Shown: positions 9,456-19,134 of the stretch, piece after piece | Numbering within the stretch: position 1 is the stretch's first letter | Layout of the letters: the number at the start of each line of letters is the position of its first letter | Origin: Sulfolobus sp. A20 | GTDB lineage: Archaea; Thermoproteota; Thermoprotei_A; Sulfolobales; Sulfolobaceae | Length of the DNA: 64,000 nt | Assembly (NCBI RefSeq): GCF_001719125.1 | Contig: NZ_CP017006.1 | Location: forward strand, 1,488,001 to 1,552,000 | Direction of reading: 5' to 3' | Notes under the pieces: model-generated | What the model was told of the DNA's origin: nothing | Database searches by the model: none | The model's input: the letters and a program-made list of their open reading frames with translations, nothing else | Program-made: the position numbers and the translations under genes

Positions 9456-10769
9456 ATGATTAAACCAAGAAAGATGTCTGAGGCTAGATCCTTCTTTGAG
9501 TATGATGAGCCTTATTACTCTAGTTTAATAGATAAAATAGGTAAAATTTCAAATTTTTTCGAGTATGTCGATTTAATAAATGAGTTAGCGTATAAAGAAG
9601 GATTTACGTTTTACACGCAAACCTATTTTAGATCAATAAAAATTGATCCAATTCCGAGAATATTACGATATCAAGAGTTTAGAGAAATATCAAATGGGTT
9701 GAAAAATCGAGCCCTTGCAATAAACAAGTTTCTTTACGCCACTTATCATGGTGAAGATACACCTGTTCCAAAAAGTATCATAACGTCTTCTCCTTATTTT
9801 AGACCAGAGATGATGGATTTTGATCCCCCAAAAGGGATATACGTGTATATTTTTGGAGAAGATATTGTGAAAGTTAATGGACTTCCTTTGATCCTAGAAG
9901 ATAATGTTAGAATACCATCTGGTATGAGTTACGCGATAAAGGCTTCTGAATTGGTCAATAGAATTTTAGGTAAAACAATATCAATACCTAAGCAAGAAGA
10001 TGATGGATTAATATTATTAAGAAAAACACTTAAGTACGCTTCAGATACGAGAGATCCAGTAATTGCTATACTAACGGATGGAACTTTAAATTCAGCCTAT
10101 TTTGAGCATAAGTTCTACTCTGACAATCTAGATCTTCTCCTCATAGAACCGTCTGATCTCGTAATAAAAGATGGAGAAGTAGTTGCTAAGACGTTAGATG
10201 GAGAAATTCACATAGATGTTATTTACAGAAGAATAGAAGATTTAGACGTTCTAACCCCAGGGTTGATGAAAGCATACCTTAGAGGTTGGGTGAACATAGT
10301 CAATGCACCCGGTACAGGTATTGCTGACGATAAGATAACCTTCTGTTACATGCCCCAGATCATGGATTATTTTGGAATAAAGGAAGGAGTAAGACAACCC
10401 TTCTCTATTCCCTTAGGTGCTTCAAAGGAAGATGTGATAAATAAAGTTGAAAACATGGTTTTGAAGAGAAGAGAAGGTTATGGTGGGTCTGGTACTTTCG
10501 TCATCAAAGATTTAAGGGAAGAGGATAAGATGAAGATTTTAAGAGAAGTTCTAAGCTATCCTGAGGAGTTCATGGCTCAAGAGCTATTAAACTTTGATAC
10601 TGTATTATCAGCCATAAATGATAATTTTTATGAAACCTATGCAGATTTAAGGTTCTTTGTCTTTATAGATGTAGCTTCCAATACTATTTTAAGTAGAGTT
10701 GCGCCTTTAGGAAGTAGGGTTACGAATAACTCATCTGGCGGGCTGGTGAAACCAGTATGGGTAGTTTAA
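9456..10769 (+). CDS. Circularly permuted ATP-grasp protein (COG2308 type)
   Basis: A 437-residue cytoplasmic enzyme of the circularly permuted ATP-grasp family, predicted to form amide or peptide bonds using ATP. Hallmarks in order: LEDNVRIPSG (about residue 147), DVIYRR, the NAPGTGIADDK loop, the lysine-containing LKRREGYGGSG phosphate loop, AQELL, DLRFF and a final SSGGLVKPVWV. It heads an operon with a transglutaminase (13-base overlap) and an alpha-E protein; this trio is a recurrent but uncharacterised association in prokaryotes (Iyer and Aravind's ATP-grasp surveys). The natural substrate is unknown. A shorter ATG at 9448 hits a stop at once, so 9456 is the start. Confidence 0.88.
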   Translation: MIKPRKMSEARSFFEYDEPYYSSLIDKIGKISNFFEYVDLINELAYKEGFTFYTQTYFRSIKIDPIPRILRYQEFREISNGLKNRALAINKFLYATYHGEDTPVPKSIITSSPYFRPEMMDFDPPKGIYVYIFGEDIVKVNGLPLILEDNVRIPSGMSYAIKASELVNRILGKTISIPKQEDDGLILLRKTLKYASDTRDPVIAILTDGTLNSAYFEHKFYSDNLDLLLIEPSDLVIKDGEVVAKTLDGEIHIDVIYRRIEDLDVLTPGLMKAYLRGWVNIVNAPGTGIADDKITFCYMPQIMDYFGIKEGVRQPFSIPLGASKEDVINKVENMVLKRREGYGGSGTFVIKDLREEDKMKILREVLSYPEEFMAQELLNFDTVLSAINDNFYETYADLRFFVFIDVASNTILSRVAPLGSRVTNNSSGGLVKPVWVV

Positions 10770-11554
10770 AATATAAGGTGTTTTATCAGGCAGAATATGA
10801 ATACGAGGACGTTGTTATACTTAACGATAATACATTGAGAATAGTTCCTTATGATGGGGATAATCAACGTGTAATTGAAGAGATTCTAGAGACTGAGCCT
10901 AAAGGTTATATTATAAGATTTAAGGACAACTTTGGAAATATAGTGTATAGAGAAAAGATTTTGGATCCACATAATAAGATGATAATTAGAAGCAAGAGTA
11001 TGGTGGAAGTGTATCCTAAGGTATTTAAGGATTGTAGAATTCCTTGCTCTGAGGACCTAGTTTTTACCTCTTCCTCTAGCTTAATAGATGTTGATTATTT
11101 TAAGAACATTGCGTCAGAATTACTAAAAAGTAATACGACTCTCGATGAATTCCTTAGAGCTACAGTTAACCTGGTTAAAGATAGGGTAAAATATAAGACA
11201 GGATTAACTGATGTCTCTACTAAGGCTCATGAGAGTTTCGAATTAGGTTATGGAGTTTGTCAAGATTTCGCCCAAATAACTATAGGTATATTAAGGGCTG
11301 CTGGAATTCCTGCAAGGTACGTAATGGGTTTAGTGAATGATACACCTAAGACTACACATGCATGGGTTGAGGTAAAATCAGAGGATGGATGGATACCTAT
11401 AGATCCTACTAGGAATAAGTTCTATGATTTACAATATGTTAAGTTTGCTATAGGTAGAGATTATAATGATGTAGCTCCAATAGTTGGTACGTTTATCTCG
11501 AAGGGTAGGGGATGGTTAAAGCAAATCATAGTAGAGGTGAAACAGATTGATTAA
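10757..11554 (+). CDS. Transglutaminase-like cysteine protease domain protein
   Basis: A 265-residue protein of the COG1305 class. The N-terminal third is the beta-rich domain usual in this family; the C-terminal half holds the catalytic triad: Cys in GYGVCQDFAQ, His in THAWVEV and Asp in WIPIDPT. There is no signal peptide, so it acts in the cytoplasm with the adjoining ATP-grasp enzyme. It may cleave, transfer or process the peptide made by that enzyme (inference). It overlaps the previous gene by 13 bases and the next by 8, so the three are translated together. Confidence 0.87.
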   Translation: MGSLKYKVFYQAEYEYEDVVILNDNTLRIVPYDGDNQRVIEEILETEPKGYIIRFKDNFGNIVYREKILDPHNKMIIRSKSMVEVYPKVFKDCRIPCSEDLVFTSSSSLIDVDYFKNIASELLKSNTTLDEFLRATVNLVKDRVKYKTGLTDVSTKAHESFELGYGVCQDFAQITIGILRAAGIPARYVMGLVNDTPKTTHAWVEVKSEDGWIPIDPTRNKFYDLQYVKFAIGRDYNDVAPIVGTFISKGRGWLKQIIVEVKQID

Positions 11555-11936
11555 GAGTACAGCATATAAAGTCTATTGGGCTGGGAGATATTTAGAGAGA
11601 ATAGAAAATATCGCAAGATTTGGCGTATATTTTGCTGAGAAGGGAATACCAATTGAAGATATGAATAAGATTCTAGGTATTGATGACGTTTTCTCATACC
11701 TTTTTAATGAGTTCAAAATATTAAGAGAGGACATTAGAGCATTTGGAGATGAGGCAAGTATTAACGCATTATCGGCATTAGAGGCTAGCATCTATGCCAA
11801 AAATAATGATCTGAAAAGTTATTTCATGAACGTCTTAAACTCCGCATTATATGTCTTAAACGTAATTGAGGAGAATCTTAAGCCTAAGTCTATTTCTATA
11901 ATGCCGAAAAAACAAGAGGAAATTCGTTCTCAATAA
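11547..11936 (+). CDS. Minimal alpha-E domain protein
   Basis: A 129-residue all-helical protein from a TTG start that overlaps the transglutaminase stop region. Its opening VYWAGRYLERIENIARF and the later LREDIRAFGDEAS match the alpha-E (DUF403, COG2307) signatures, whose usual form is about 300 residues. Here less than half the usual length is present, although both hallmark segments are kept, so it looks compact rather than broken. It ends in a basic, polar tail. Alpha-E proteins travel with permuted ATP-grasp and transglutaminase genes, but their molecular role is not established. Confidence 0.75.
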   Translation: MIKSTAYKVYWAGRYLERIENIARFGVYFAEKGIPIEDMNKILGIDDVFSYLFNEFKILREDIRAFGDEASINALSALEASIYAKNNDLKSYFMNVLNSALYVLNVIEENLKPKSISIMPKKQEEIRSQ

Positions 11937-12015
11937 ATTAAGTTCTAAAGTTGAAATCGTCTGCGCATCTATAATAGATAGCTAGAACAATTTATCTAAA
12001 CCGTTTCCTTAAACT

Positions 12016-12045
12016 AACCTCCTTCCCGCCTAAAGGGCGAGGTTT
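12016..12045 (-). repeat. IS200/IS605-like right-end hairpin remnant
   Basis: AACCTC and GAGGTT arms enclose a CGCC-TAAA-GGCG core. The layout matches the right-end hairpins of IS200/IS605 elements, in minus orientation. No transposase is present. Confidence 0.55.
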
Positions 12046-12151
12046 GTCGCTCTTTCCATCACTATAAAACTGAATTTAATGTTTAGTTTTAAGGCATAAT
12101 TTTTGGAAACGATTAGAACAAGCTATACTGATAGTGCACCCTATTCTGGAC

Positions 12152-12166
12152 GAAAACTTTATAAAG
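12152..12166 (+). promoter_or_regulatory. BRE/TATA promoter of the 12187 gene
   Basis: GAAAAC followed by TTTATAAA (12158-12165) is a strong purine-rich BRE plus TATA box. Its centre is about 26 bp upstream of the ATG at 12187, which predicts a leaderless mRNA and fixes the start codon. Confidence 0.75.
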
Positions 12167-12186
12167 TGACTTGTTATATTTGTTAT

Positions 12187-12834
12187 ATGACAAATATAAT
12201 ATCATTACTCTCTCCATTAGTGTCGATTATAATAGGAGTCCTACCCGTATTGGTCTTTAAAAAGAGTAAATCTCTTTTTGGAATAGCTGCAGCATCTTAT
12301 TTCACTGCAATAACAGCTAAGGAGATCACACAACTGTCCTTTCACAGCTTCTTCATAACGCCATCGATTCCCACATATTTAAGTTATGGCTTATTAACTG
12401 CAGTTCTAGAACCAGGTTTCGCCTATATTTATCTCGTAGTCTTCAAACCAAAATTAGACATTCAACTAGGACTATCGTATGGGGTTTACTTAGCCTTTTA
12501 CGAAAACGCTATTCTTTTAGGATTACTACTCTTCCCTGATTATTTAATTTTAAATATACCATTTTCTCTTACCCTCCTAATTTCTCACATTATGGACAGG
12601 TTATCTTCGCTAATCCTTCATTTGTTTTGGGGATTTTCATCTGTTTTAGCAATAATGAAAAAAGATATTAAATATCTCTTAATTTCTATGCCTTACGGTA
12701 TGGTTGACTCATTAACGGCATATATTGACCTAACTAGAGCCATCCCACCAGTGTTATTATCGAGTATACTACTCATAATAGCAATAAGCTGTCTACCAAT
12801 AATCATATACGAAAAGGGAAGGATTTCTAATTAA
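12187..12834 (+). CDS. Polytopic membrane protein, unknown function
   Basis: About 215 residues with roughly seven hydrophobic helices and few charged residues. The start is chosen at the ATG 26 bp after a strong TATA box; a longer in-frame extension to 12103 would run across that promoter and is rejected. Conserved-looking polar residues sit inside helices (an AKEIT patch, an Glu/Pro LEPGFAY patch, HIMDR), a little like membrane-embedded CAAX or PrsW-type peptidases, but the motifs are not good enough to name it. It is followed convergently by an APC permease. Confidence 0.65.
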   Translation: MTNIISLLSPLVSIIIGVLPVLVFKKSKSLFGIAAASYFTAITAKEITQLSFHSFFITPSIPTYLSYGLLTAVLEPGFAYIYLVVFKPKLDIQLGLSYGVYLAFYENAILLGLLLFPDYLILNIPFSLTLLISHIMDRLSSLILHLFWGFSSVLAIMKKDIKYLLISMPYGMVDSLTAYIDLTRAIPPVLLSSILLIIAISCLPIIIYEKGRISN

Positions 12835-12904
12835 TTTAATGATTTTAGATCGCCACACTATTCTTATCTACTACAATCCAGATTTTTATCTCATCATAGA
12901 TAGC

Positions 12905-14197
12905 TTATTTAAACCTTTCTAATCTTATCTGGTTGTGAACTACAGCTATAATTACTCCAGCCAAAATCGATAAGATACTTATGAGAAAGTAAGAAGTTAT
13001 CTCTTCATAGATCCCGTAACCCATTAATAGTACGGCTAGGATACCTAGGAGTATATCGTAAATCTTTAGCTTGTAATTCTTTTTAGCAAATAATGGATAA
13101 CCTCCAGAGACTATGATGTGAGAAGTATACAATGTAACTAAAGATATCGTGGTTGTTACATTATATAAATTATAAAATTGTCTAGTAACACTTCCTATTA
13201 AGTTAACCCCAAGGAAGAATGAAGCAACAATGATTATGGACAATAACATATCTTTCTTTACCAAAGTATATGTTAGTCTAGATAACGCAACATAAGCCGC
13301 GGTAACTGAACCAATGAGACTATTAATAGTAAAAATGAAGAATATTAGAGCAAAAGTGTTTCCCATAACTTTTTGAGATATGTAGAAACCTGGGTATGAG
13401 GTAGCATTTAAAAGACTTGCCACACCGGTGTTTGTGAATCCAGCGAAAGCTATTTCGTAATATGAGGCAAATAGTACTGCAAAGCTAGCTACACAATAAG
13501 CTATAATGTAGGCAAGACCAACAGATCTCCCCTTTCCTACTGCCTCATATCCTAGAAAGAAAGAGGCTCCCCCTCCAGCTAATGTAAATCCGACACCTAG
13601 AGCACCAGCCATTAATGATGATAAGCCTACTGAGACGTGTAAGGGCTTAACCGATAGTCCGGTAATACTTAGTACCTTTATTCCTAGTACGACTATCAGT
13701 ATAACTTCTAAGGTCGAGGTAATTAGAGCGTAAAATAACGGGGGCTTTATTCCAGTGATCAATAGTAAAGTTAAAATTATTGGTATAGCTATTTCTAAAA
13801 TAGATAAGTATACTATGTTAAAACTAAACTCGGAGGGTATTACTATTCCTACTAAGTATGTAGTCGCTGAAGGTAAGTATATCGCATAACTTATCCAGTA
13901 CAACCAACCCGCTATCTTACCAAGCATTTCACCACTAGCTGATCTAGCAAAATCATATATACCTCCAGTAGTTGCAATTATCTTAGAGTATCTATAACCA
14001 ATTAAGACCCATATGAAGTAAATAAGAGAACCCAGAATTCCAGCAATAAACGTTGAGGCATATGAGCTGTAGAAGGCATAAGTGAGGTAAGCTGATGCTG
14101 ATCCTAATGGGGCTATTGAAGCTAAGGACTGAGCGTAAATTAGATATCTTGGTAAGGAGCCCTCCTTAGGTTCAAGCTTCTTGGATAAGCTATCCAT
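12905..14197 (-). CDS. APC-family amino acid permease
   Basis: A 430-residue integral membrane protein with about 12 helices. The N-terminal region has the APC pattern: helix 1 with LASIAPLGSASA, then GILGSLIYFIWVLIGYRYSK and a GGIYDFARSASGE stretch before helix 3. It would import amino acids or similar compounds with protons or sodium. The substrate is not predictable. It is transcribed alone, convergent with the 12187 gene. Confidence 0.8.
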   Translation of the reverse strand: MDSLSKKLEPKEGSLPRYLIYAQSLASIAPLGSASAYLTYAFYSSYASTFIAGILGSLIYFIWVLIGYRYSKIIATTGGIYDFARSASGEMLGKIAGWLYWISYAIYLPSATTYLVGIVIPSEFSFNIVYLSILEIAIPIILTLLLITGIKPPLFYALITSTLEVILIVVLGIKVLSITGLSVKPLHVSVGLSSLMAGALGVGFTLAGGGASFFLGYEAVGKGRSVGLAYIIAYCVASFAVLFASYYEIAFAGFTNTGVASLLNATSYPGFYISQKVMGNTFALIFFIFTINSLIGSVTAAYVALSRLTYTLVKKDMLLSIIIVASFFLGVNLIGSVTRQFYNLYNVTTTISLVTLYTSHIIVSGGYPLFAKKNYKLKIYDILLGILAVLLMGYGIYEEITSYFLISILSILAGVIIAVVHNQIRLERFK

Positions 14198-14524
14198 ATA
14201 GTTATCCTTGAGAGAATATTAATAAGTTTAATCTCTCGATATAGACGTAGCAATATAGAAACAAAAGAGTTTTATCTTAGGTCTTACATTAGATTAGAGT
14301 TAACGGTCGAAGCATGGGAGAAGGCATATTAGTTATGATAGAAAGAGCGATAAACCTCGCCTTTTAAGGCAAGAAGGGGTCAGTAACCTTAGTCAAAAAG
14401 TTCAATTAACCTATAGAATCTATGTTATTTGGTATTATTTATAACTTCTAAGCCCTTCCTCCCTCACTTTGTAAAAATCTAGGAAAAAATTTATACGCCA
14501 TAAAAAGCTAGAAGATTCTTAATA
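14198..14524. other. Divergent intergenic region with hairpin remnant
   Basis: It separates the APC permease from the ABC operon. It contains an IS200/IS605-like right-end motif at 14352-14383 and a TATA-like TTTATACG (about 14490-14497) about 30 bp before the ABC ATPase ATG. Nothing else is supported. Confidence 0.5.
14352..14383 (+). repeat. IS200/IS605-like right-end hairpin remnant
   Basis: AAACCTC, then the perfect small stem GCCTT-TT-AAGGC, then GAAGGGGTCAG. This is one of the better preserved copies in the window, in plus orientation. Confidence 0.6.
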
Positions 14525-15394
14525 ATGTCTTATATAATTGAAGTAAACAATTTGAGAAAAACTTACAGAAAAAGGGAGGTATTAAGAGGGATTACATTCA
14601 AGGTCAGAAAAGGCTCTATTACTGGTTTCATAGGACCTAATGGTAGTGGAAAAACTACTACGATAAAAATACTCGCTGGGTTAACAAAAGAGGACTCGGG
14701 AGAAGTAAAGGTGTTTGGTCAACGACCTTGGGATAACCCTAATGTAATGGAAAAATTATCAGTTATTTTCACCAACATAATAATACCTAGCGAAAATACT
14801 GTAGAAGAGTATCTAAAGGACTTAAGTAACATATATGGAAATGATTATCATGAATTGATAGACCTTCTGGATTTAAGAGATTATCTGAAGGTGAAGATAA
14901 AGCAGTTATCCTCTGGTCTAGCCCAAAGGGTCCAACTAGCATCATCTCTTCTTAAAGATAGCGAGTTAATAATTGCTGACGAGCCTACCGCGAACTTAGA
15001 TCCTACTTCTAGAATAAAATTTTATGAAATAGTTAAGAAGCTAAATAAGGAGGAGAGTATTACTTTCTTTATATCGTCTCATATATTGTCAGAGTTAGAG
15101 AAGGTATTGACGGACGTAGTATTCATTAATAACGGTTTAATAATATATAGCGGTAAAATGAATGAGGCTCTAGACCTATCAAAGGAGGAAGAAGTTTATG
15201 TTCTGGTTAATGATGTGGAGAAAGGGATAAAGGTTATTGGTGGTGTAATCGATGGTCCTTATATAAGAGTAAAAGGGGATATTAGAGAGATAGTTAATAA
15301 GCTGTATGACAATGGAGTCGAAATTCTGAGCGTTTGGAGGTCGTCATTAGATGAGACTTTCAAGAGATTTTCAGATTTTAAAGATGATATTTAA
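14525..15394 (+). CDS. ABC-2 type transporter ATP-binding protein
   Basis: A 289-residue ABC ATPase. Walker A is GPNGSGKTT (about residues 37-45), the signature is LSSGLAQRVQL (about 133), Walker B LIIADEP, with an H-loop in SSHIL. The C-terminal ~70 residues form the extra domain seen in drug/antibiotic ABC-2 exporters. It energises the permease encoded next, which overlaps its 3' end by 44 bases. Substrate unknown; lipids, drugs or peptides are all possible. Confidence 0.9.
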   Translation: MSYIIEVNNLRKTYRKREVLRGITFKVRKGSITGFIGPNGSGKTTTIKILAGLTKEDSGEVKVFGQRPWDNPNVMEKLSVIFTNIIIPSENTVEEYLKDLSNIYGNDYHELIDLLDLRDYLKVKIKQLSSGLAQRVQLASSLLKDSELIIADEPTANLDPTSRIKFYEIVKKLNKEESITFFISSHILSELEKVLTDVVFINNGLIIYSGKMNEALDLSKEEEVYVLVNDVEKGIKVIGGVIDGPYIRVKGDIREIVNKLYDNGVEILSVWRSSLDETFKRFSDFKDDI

Positions 15395-16091
15395 AGAGAG
15401 GTATAGGGAACCAACCTTAGAGGTAATTTTTTCTACGATGATAGTATCGAACGTCTTCATAACAGCCTTTTACGCTAGGGCTTTATTCTCTCTATATGGA
15501 ATAGTCCTAGCGTTTATTCCTTTGATAAGTGTATCTGAAACTATTGCCTTTGCAATAGGAATGAGGAACATAATTTTCGTTACTGGAGACCACATAGCCA
15601 GACAAACGATAGTCTCATTTCTAACCTTTCCCATAAGTAGAATTAAGCTCTTCTCCTTCATTTATATTACGGACTTGTTAGTTCCGTACTTATGTTGGTT
15701 AAGTTCAACGGAAATCTATATCCTACTTTCCGGTATTGATGTACCTCAAGGCTTAATATTATTATACAGTATTGGATACTTCTTCTCACTAAACCTCATA
15801 CTATTAATAACCTTGACTATGAGAAGTTCTGGTTTAGTTACACTATTTTCAGGTTTCGTATTAGGTGTTCTATTCGTATTCGGAGGGATTGCAGAGTATT
15901 ATGAAATAATAAGCAATAATCTTTCCTTAGCTAATATTATATCATTTGCTAACCCTTATGTAATATTACTGTATCAAGCTATACGAAATTCTAATATTAA
16001 CTATTTCAATTTCGGAGTGATCATTGAATTCATCACCTCATTAGTTCTTCTCGTGATTTCCATTATTAAGTTTAAGGAGTTAGAGGTGTAG
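15351..16091 (+). CDS. ABC-2 type transporter permease
   Basis: A 246-residue protein with about six membrane helices, the usual number for an ABC-2 permease. It overlaps the ATPase gene; the ATG at 15351 gives a short polar N-terminus, while an internal ATG at 15384 would reduce the overlap to 11 bases and is an equally good start. It should form the membrane channel of the exporter with the preceding ATPase. Confidence 0.8.
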   Translation: MRLSRDFQILKMIFKERYREPTLEVIFSTMIVSNVFITAFYARALFSLYGIVLAFIPLISVSETIAFAIGMRNIIFVTGDHIARQTIVSFLTFPISRIKLFSFIYITDLLVPYLCWLSSTEIYILLSGIDVPQGLILLYSIGYFFSLNLILLITLTMRSSGLVTLFSGFVLGVLFVFGGIAEYYEIISNNLSLANIISFANPYVILLYQAIRNSNINYFNFGVIIEFITSLVLLVISIIKFKELEV

Positions 16092-16095
16092 AGAG

Positions 16096-16641
16096 TTGAA
16101 AGGAAGTATTTTAGTTTCAATAGGTATAGCTTTACTAGCGTTATCTCTCTTTTCAATTAATGCCCCAATCCATCAAACTATATTTCTCACTAACCACTAC
16201 AGCATTTACATCCCGCCGATAGCCTATCCTACTCTGAATGCATATGAGAACGATAGTAACGTGACAGTTTACGTATTGATAACATATAATAATGGAAGCT
16301 CAGTAATTGAGAAAGTTCCATTCTATTTAACGTTATCAAGTGGGTATTGGCAATTTTCAATATATAATGAGACATATCCTAAGATCTTTACCAAGTTAGT
16401 AAACGTTACCGTAAACACAACTAAAGGTATCTTCATATATCAAAAAACAGTGAGCTATACTAGGATAATTACTACGAGAAATGGAAGTTATCCCGCTTTA
16501 CTTCAGATAGACATTAATAAGGTGAATCTAATACAATACGTCTTGCTAGATAGAGTACTAGGACTTTTCCTTACCTTAGTTGGTGCGATATCACTTATCT
16601 TTGATAGGTTTATTAAGATAAGAAGTTCTAAAATGTGTTAG
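16096..16641 (+). CDS. Membrane-anchored extracytoplasmic protein of the ABC operon
   Basis: A 181-residue protein with hydrophobic segments at both ends (about residues 4-20 and 150-170) and a beta-rich middle with several N-glycosylation sequons, so the middle faces outside. It starts at TTG four bases after the permease stop, with GAGGTG (16084-16089) as ribosome site. It is probably an accessory subunit of the ABC exporter (inference from position). No family recognised. Confidence 0.65.
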   Translation: MKGSILVSIGIALLALSLFSINAPIHQTIFLTNHYSIYIPPIAYPTLNAYENDSNVTVYVLITYNNGSSVIEKVPFYLTLSSGYWQFSIYNETYPKIFTKLVNVTVNTTKGIFIYQKTVSYTRIITTRNGSYPALLQIDINKVNLIQYVLLDRVLGLFLTLVGAISLIFDRFIKIRSSKMC

Positions 16642-16690
16642 TGTTTTTTAACTAAAAAAGGTTAAATACTTGATTCCATGAAAAATTATT

Positions 16691-18232
16691 ATGGCAAGTT
16701 TTAAGAAAGAGATAGGTCCAATATCTGCTTCCTTCTTAGCTTTAGGAGGGATATTAGGTTCAGCTGTCCCATTCATACCAGCTATAGTTTTCGCAGATGG
16801 AGGTCCAATAGGAATTCTGGGATGGATAATAGGACTAGTCATAATATCTTTATTAGGTCTAGTATTTGCTGAACTGGGCTCAACTTATCCTGAGACTGGA
16901 GGAGTTGTAAGGTATTTACATTTTTCGCATGGAGCGTTTGCCAGCTTCTTTAATGCTTGGGGTACTTTCATAGGTTACTTTATGGCAATAATTTCAGAAA
17001 CTGTTGCAATAGTTGAATATATCGCCTTCTTCTACCCTTCCCTTTACTTAAATGGTAGGTTAACAATACAAGGTGAATTAGTAACTTTAGGCTTTTTATT
17101 AGCCTTCTTCTTGATACAATACTTCGGGGTAAAACTGGTTGCGAGGACTAATGATATTATGACTTGGATTAAGGTGATTGGTTTAGTAGCTTTCATGATC
17201 ATTACACCTATCCTAGTGTTTCATCCAAATAACTTTTCTCCTCCCCCAAAGTATGGAGGAATAGCACCCTATGGGTTATCTGGTTCTCTTATAGCTTCTT
17301 CAATTACAGTTTATGCATATGCCGGTTTTAGGCAACCAATAGATTACGCTGAGGAAATGAAAAACCCCGGGAAAGATATTCCAAGAGCTGTAATATTGTC
17401 TATAATTTTATCCTTTATAATTTACTTAGGTTTATCAATAATATTTTTAGGAGCTCTAAACTGGAATGTCATTGGAACTGCTCCTTTTAATTGGACTTAT
17501 ATTTCAACGCTATCAGCACCAATACCTCAAGAATTTAGCGGAAAGTTAGCTACCTTAGGGGTATACTTCTTCGTGATTGCAGTAATAGCAACGATTTCCT
17601 CAACTTTAGTATACTTTGGCTCAGCTGCTAGAGTTCTCTACGCTAATGCTAAAAATGGATATATGCCCAAATCTTTCCTTAAGTTGAATAGTAGTGGTGT
17701 CCCATACGTATCTCTAATAGTCTCATTAGTTATTGGAGTAATCTACATGTTAGCTTTTCCTCAATTCTTAAGTGAAGCTGGAATATTCTCTGTGGCAAGT
17801 GTAGTGAGTTACGCCCCCGCTGCAGTCTCATTACTAGTGTTAAGAGTATTAGATCCCAGTAGAAATAGAGTTTATAGACTTAATTATGCCAATATTATTG
17901 CTCCAATAGCTTTCGCAGCAGGAGGTCTTATGATTTACTGGGCAACTTACCCCACTACACTTTATACTATAGGATCAGTTTTAGTTGGAATACCAATTTA
18001 TTTGCTCTACGAATTACGAAAAGGTAGGAAGGTAGTTTTTACAGAGCTTTCTAGAGGAGTATGGTATGTAGGATGGCTAATTTCAATACTATTGATTTCT
18101 GTACTCGGATCTTTTGGTGGGATAGATGTGATTCCTTATCCGTTTGACTTAGTAACTGTCATAATAATATCCTTGGCGTTTTTCTATTTAGGCTACATCT
18201 CAGGGATAAAACTAAAGCAAAAATTAGAGTGA
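16691..18232 (+). CDS. APC-family amino acid permease
   Basis: A 513-residue membrane protein with about 12-14 helices. Helix 1 carries the APC glycine-rich pattern GGILGSAVPF, followed by GGPIGILGWIIG and ELGSTYPETGG, the classic APC stretch after helix 2. A PIDYAEEMKNPGKDIPRA segment matches the conserved loop of the family. It would take up amino acids or polyamines. It has its own promoter (TTAAATACTT, about 16663-16672) rather than belonging to the ABC operon. Confidence 0.87.
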   Translation: MASFKKEIGPISASFLALGGILGSAVPFIPAIVFADGGPIGILGWIIGLVIISLLGLVFAELGSTYPETGGVVRYLHFSHGAFASFFNAWGTFIGYFMAIISETVAIVEYIAFFYPSLYLNGRLTIQGELVTLGFLLAFFLIQYFGVKLVARTNDIMTWIKVIGLVAFMIITPILVFHPNNFSPPPKYGGIAPYGLSGSLIASSITVYAYAGFRQPIDYAEEMKNPGKDIPRAVILSIILSFIIYLGLSIIFLGALNWNVIGTAPFNWTYISTLSAPIPQEFSGKLATLGVYFFVIAVIATISSTLVYFGSAARVLYANAKNGYMPKSFLKLNSSGVPYVSLIVSLVIGVIYMLAFPQFLSEAGIFSVASVVSYAPAAVSLLVLRVLDPSRNRVYRLNYANIIAPIAFAAGGLMIYWATYPTTLYTIGSVLVGIPIYLLYELRKGRKVVFTELSRGVWYVGWLISILLISVLGSFGGIDVIPYPFDLVTVIIISLAFFYLGYISGIKLKQKLE

Positions 18233-18251
18233 TAGACGATAAACCTGGAGG

Positions 18252-19043
18252 TCAGATTTTGGAGTCAGTTATCATAAAAACGTTTTCATTCTCAACTTGA
18301 TTGCTGTCCATGAAATGAGAGCATACTGATACTGGATTATTTCCGTCTATCTTACATATATATTCAGTTATAAGATTAGCTTGAGCATATATTTCCTTGT
18401 ATATTTGGCTATTTGGATTATTTAATTGAGAAATCACATAAGACCAATTCTTACCAGCTAAAAGTCCAGGATCTATAGTAGTGCCCACTTCATAGTAGTA
18501 ACCAATAATTATAAATGGTATTGACCCATTTCCATACTCAGTCCACATATCATAAATGTTTAGTGGTACTTTTTCAAGAGGTTGGTGTTCCCTATTCTCA
18601 TACTCTATAGGTACGAATGCTATATATTTACTAGTGTAAGTCGAGTTAACAAATGTAAAAGTTGGAGTGTTTGGATAAACGTCAGTGGAACTAGATAACA
18701 TATACTCTAAATTTGTAAAATTCCCAAATCTCAGTAATGCTATAATCAATGCCCATCTCTCGGCAGCACAATAAGGGCACCATTCCGCTCCAACAAAAAT
18801 CACAGCAGGTTTCCCATTTGATGAGAAATTATAAGGTAAAACTCCTAGGTGAATTGGAGACACAGTTACATTATATCCTTGCTGACTTAGGCTTATTAGA
18901 TTATCGTAAAGAGTATTAGGTATTTGTTGACCAATTATTGAAGACGATTGAGTACTTTTATATAAAGAGGATACAATTATTGCAAGAATAATTACGGCTA
19001 AAATTACTATAAAGCCTATGTTTCTAAACTTTCTATAACTCAT
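18252..19043 (-). CDS. DUF929 family thioredoxin-like membrane protein
   Basis: A 263-residue protein with an N-terminal membrane anchor (about residues 9-28) and an extracytoplasmic domain of the Sulfolobales DUF929 family. The motif [10 protein letters not shown] (Cys about 89 and 92) is a thioredoxin-type CPYC active site, placing it among disulfide exchange proteins on the cell surface. Several N-glycosylation sequons support the external location. It is divergent from the stalked secreted protein at 19135, which itself contains several cysteines and could be a client (inference). Confidence 0.78.
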   Translation of the reverse strand: MSYRKFRNIGFIVILAVIILAIIVSSLYKSTQSSSIIGQQIPNTLYDNLISLSQQGYNVTVSPIHLGVLPYNFSSNGKPAVIFVGAEWCPYCAAERWALIIALLRFGNFTNLEYMLSSSTDVYPNTPTFTFVNSTYTSKYIAFVPIEYENREHQPLEKVPLNIYDMWTEYGNGSIPFIIIGYYYEVGTTIDPGLLAGKNWSYVISQLNNPNSQIYKEIYAQANLITEYICKIDGNNPVSVCSHFMDSNQVENENVFMITDSKI

Positions 19044-19134
19044 GAATGATTATACTGAAAACGGTGGTATAATAGTTAACGTTAGAAAAATTTTGACAAA
19101 TCCTTAAAATGAGCTCTAACTATTGGATGATTAG

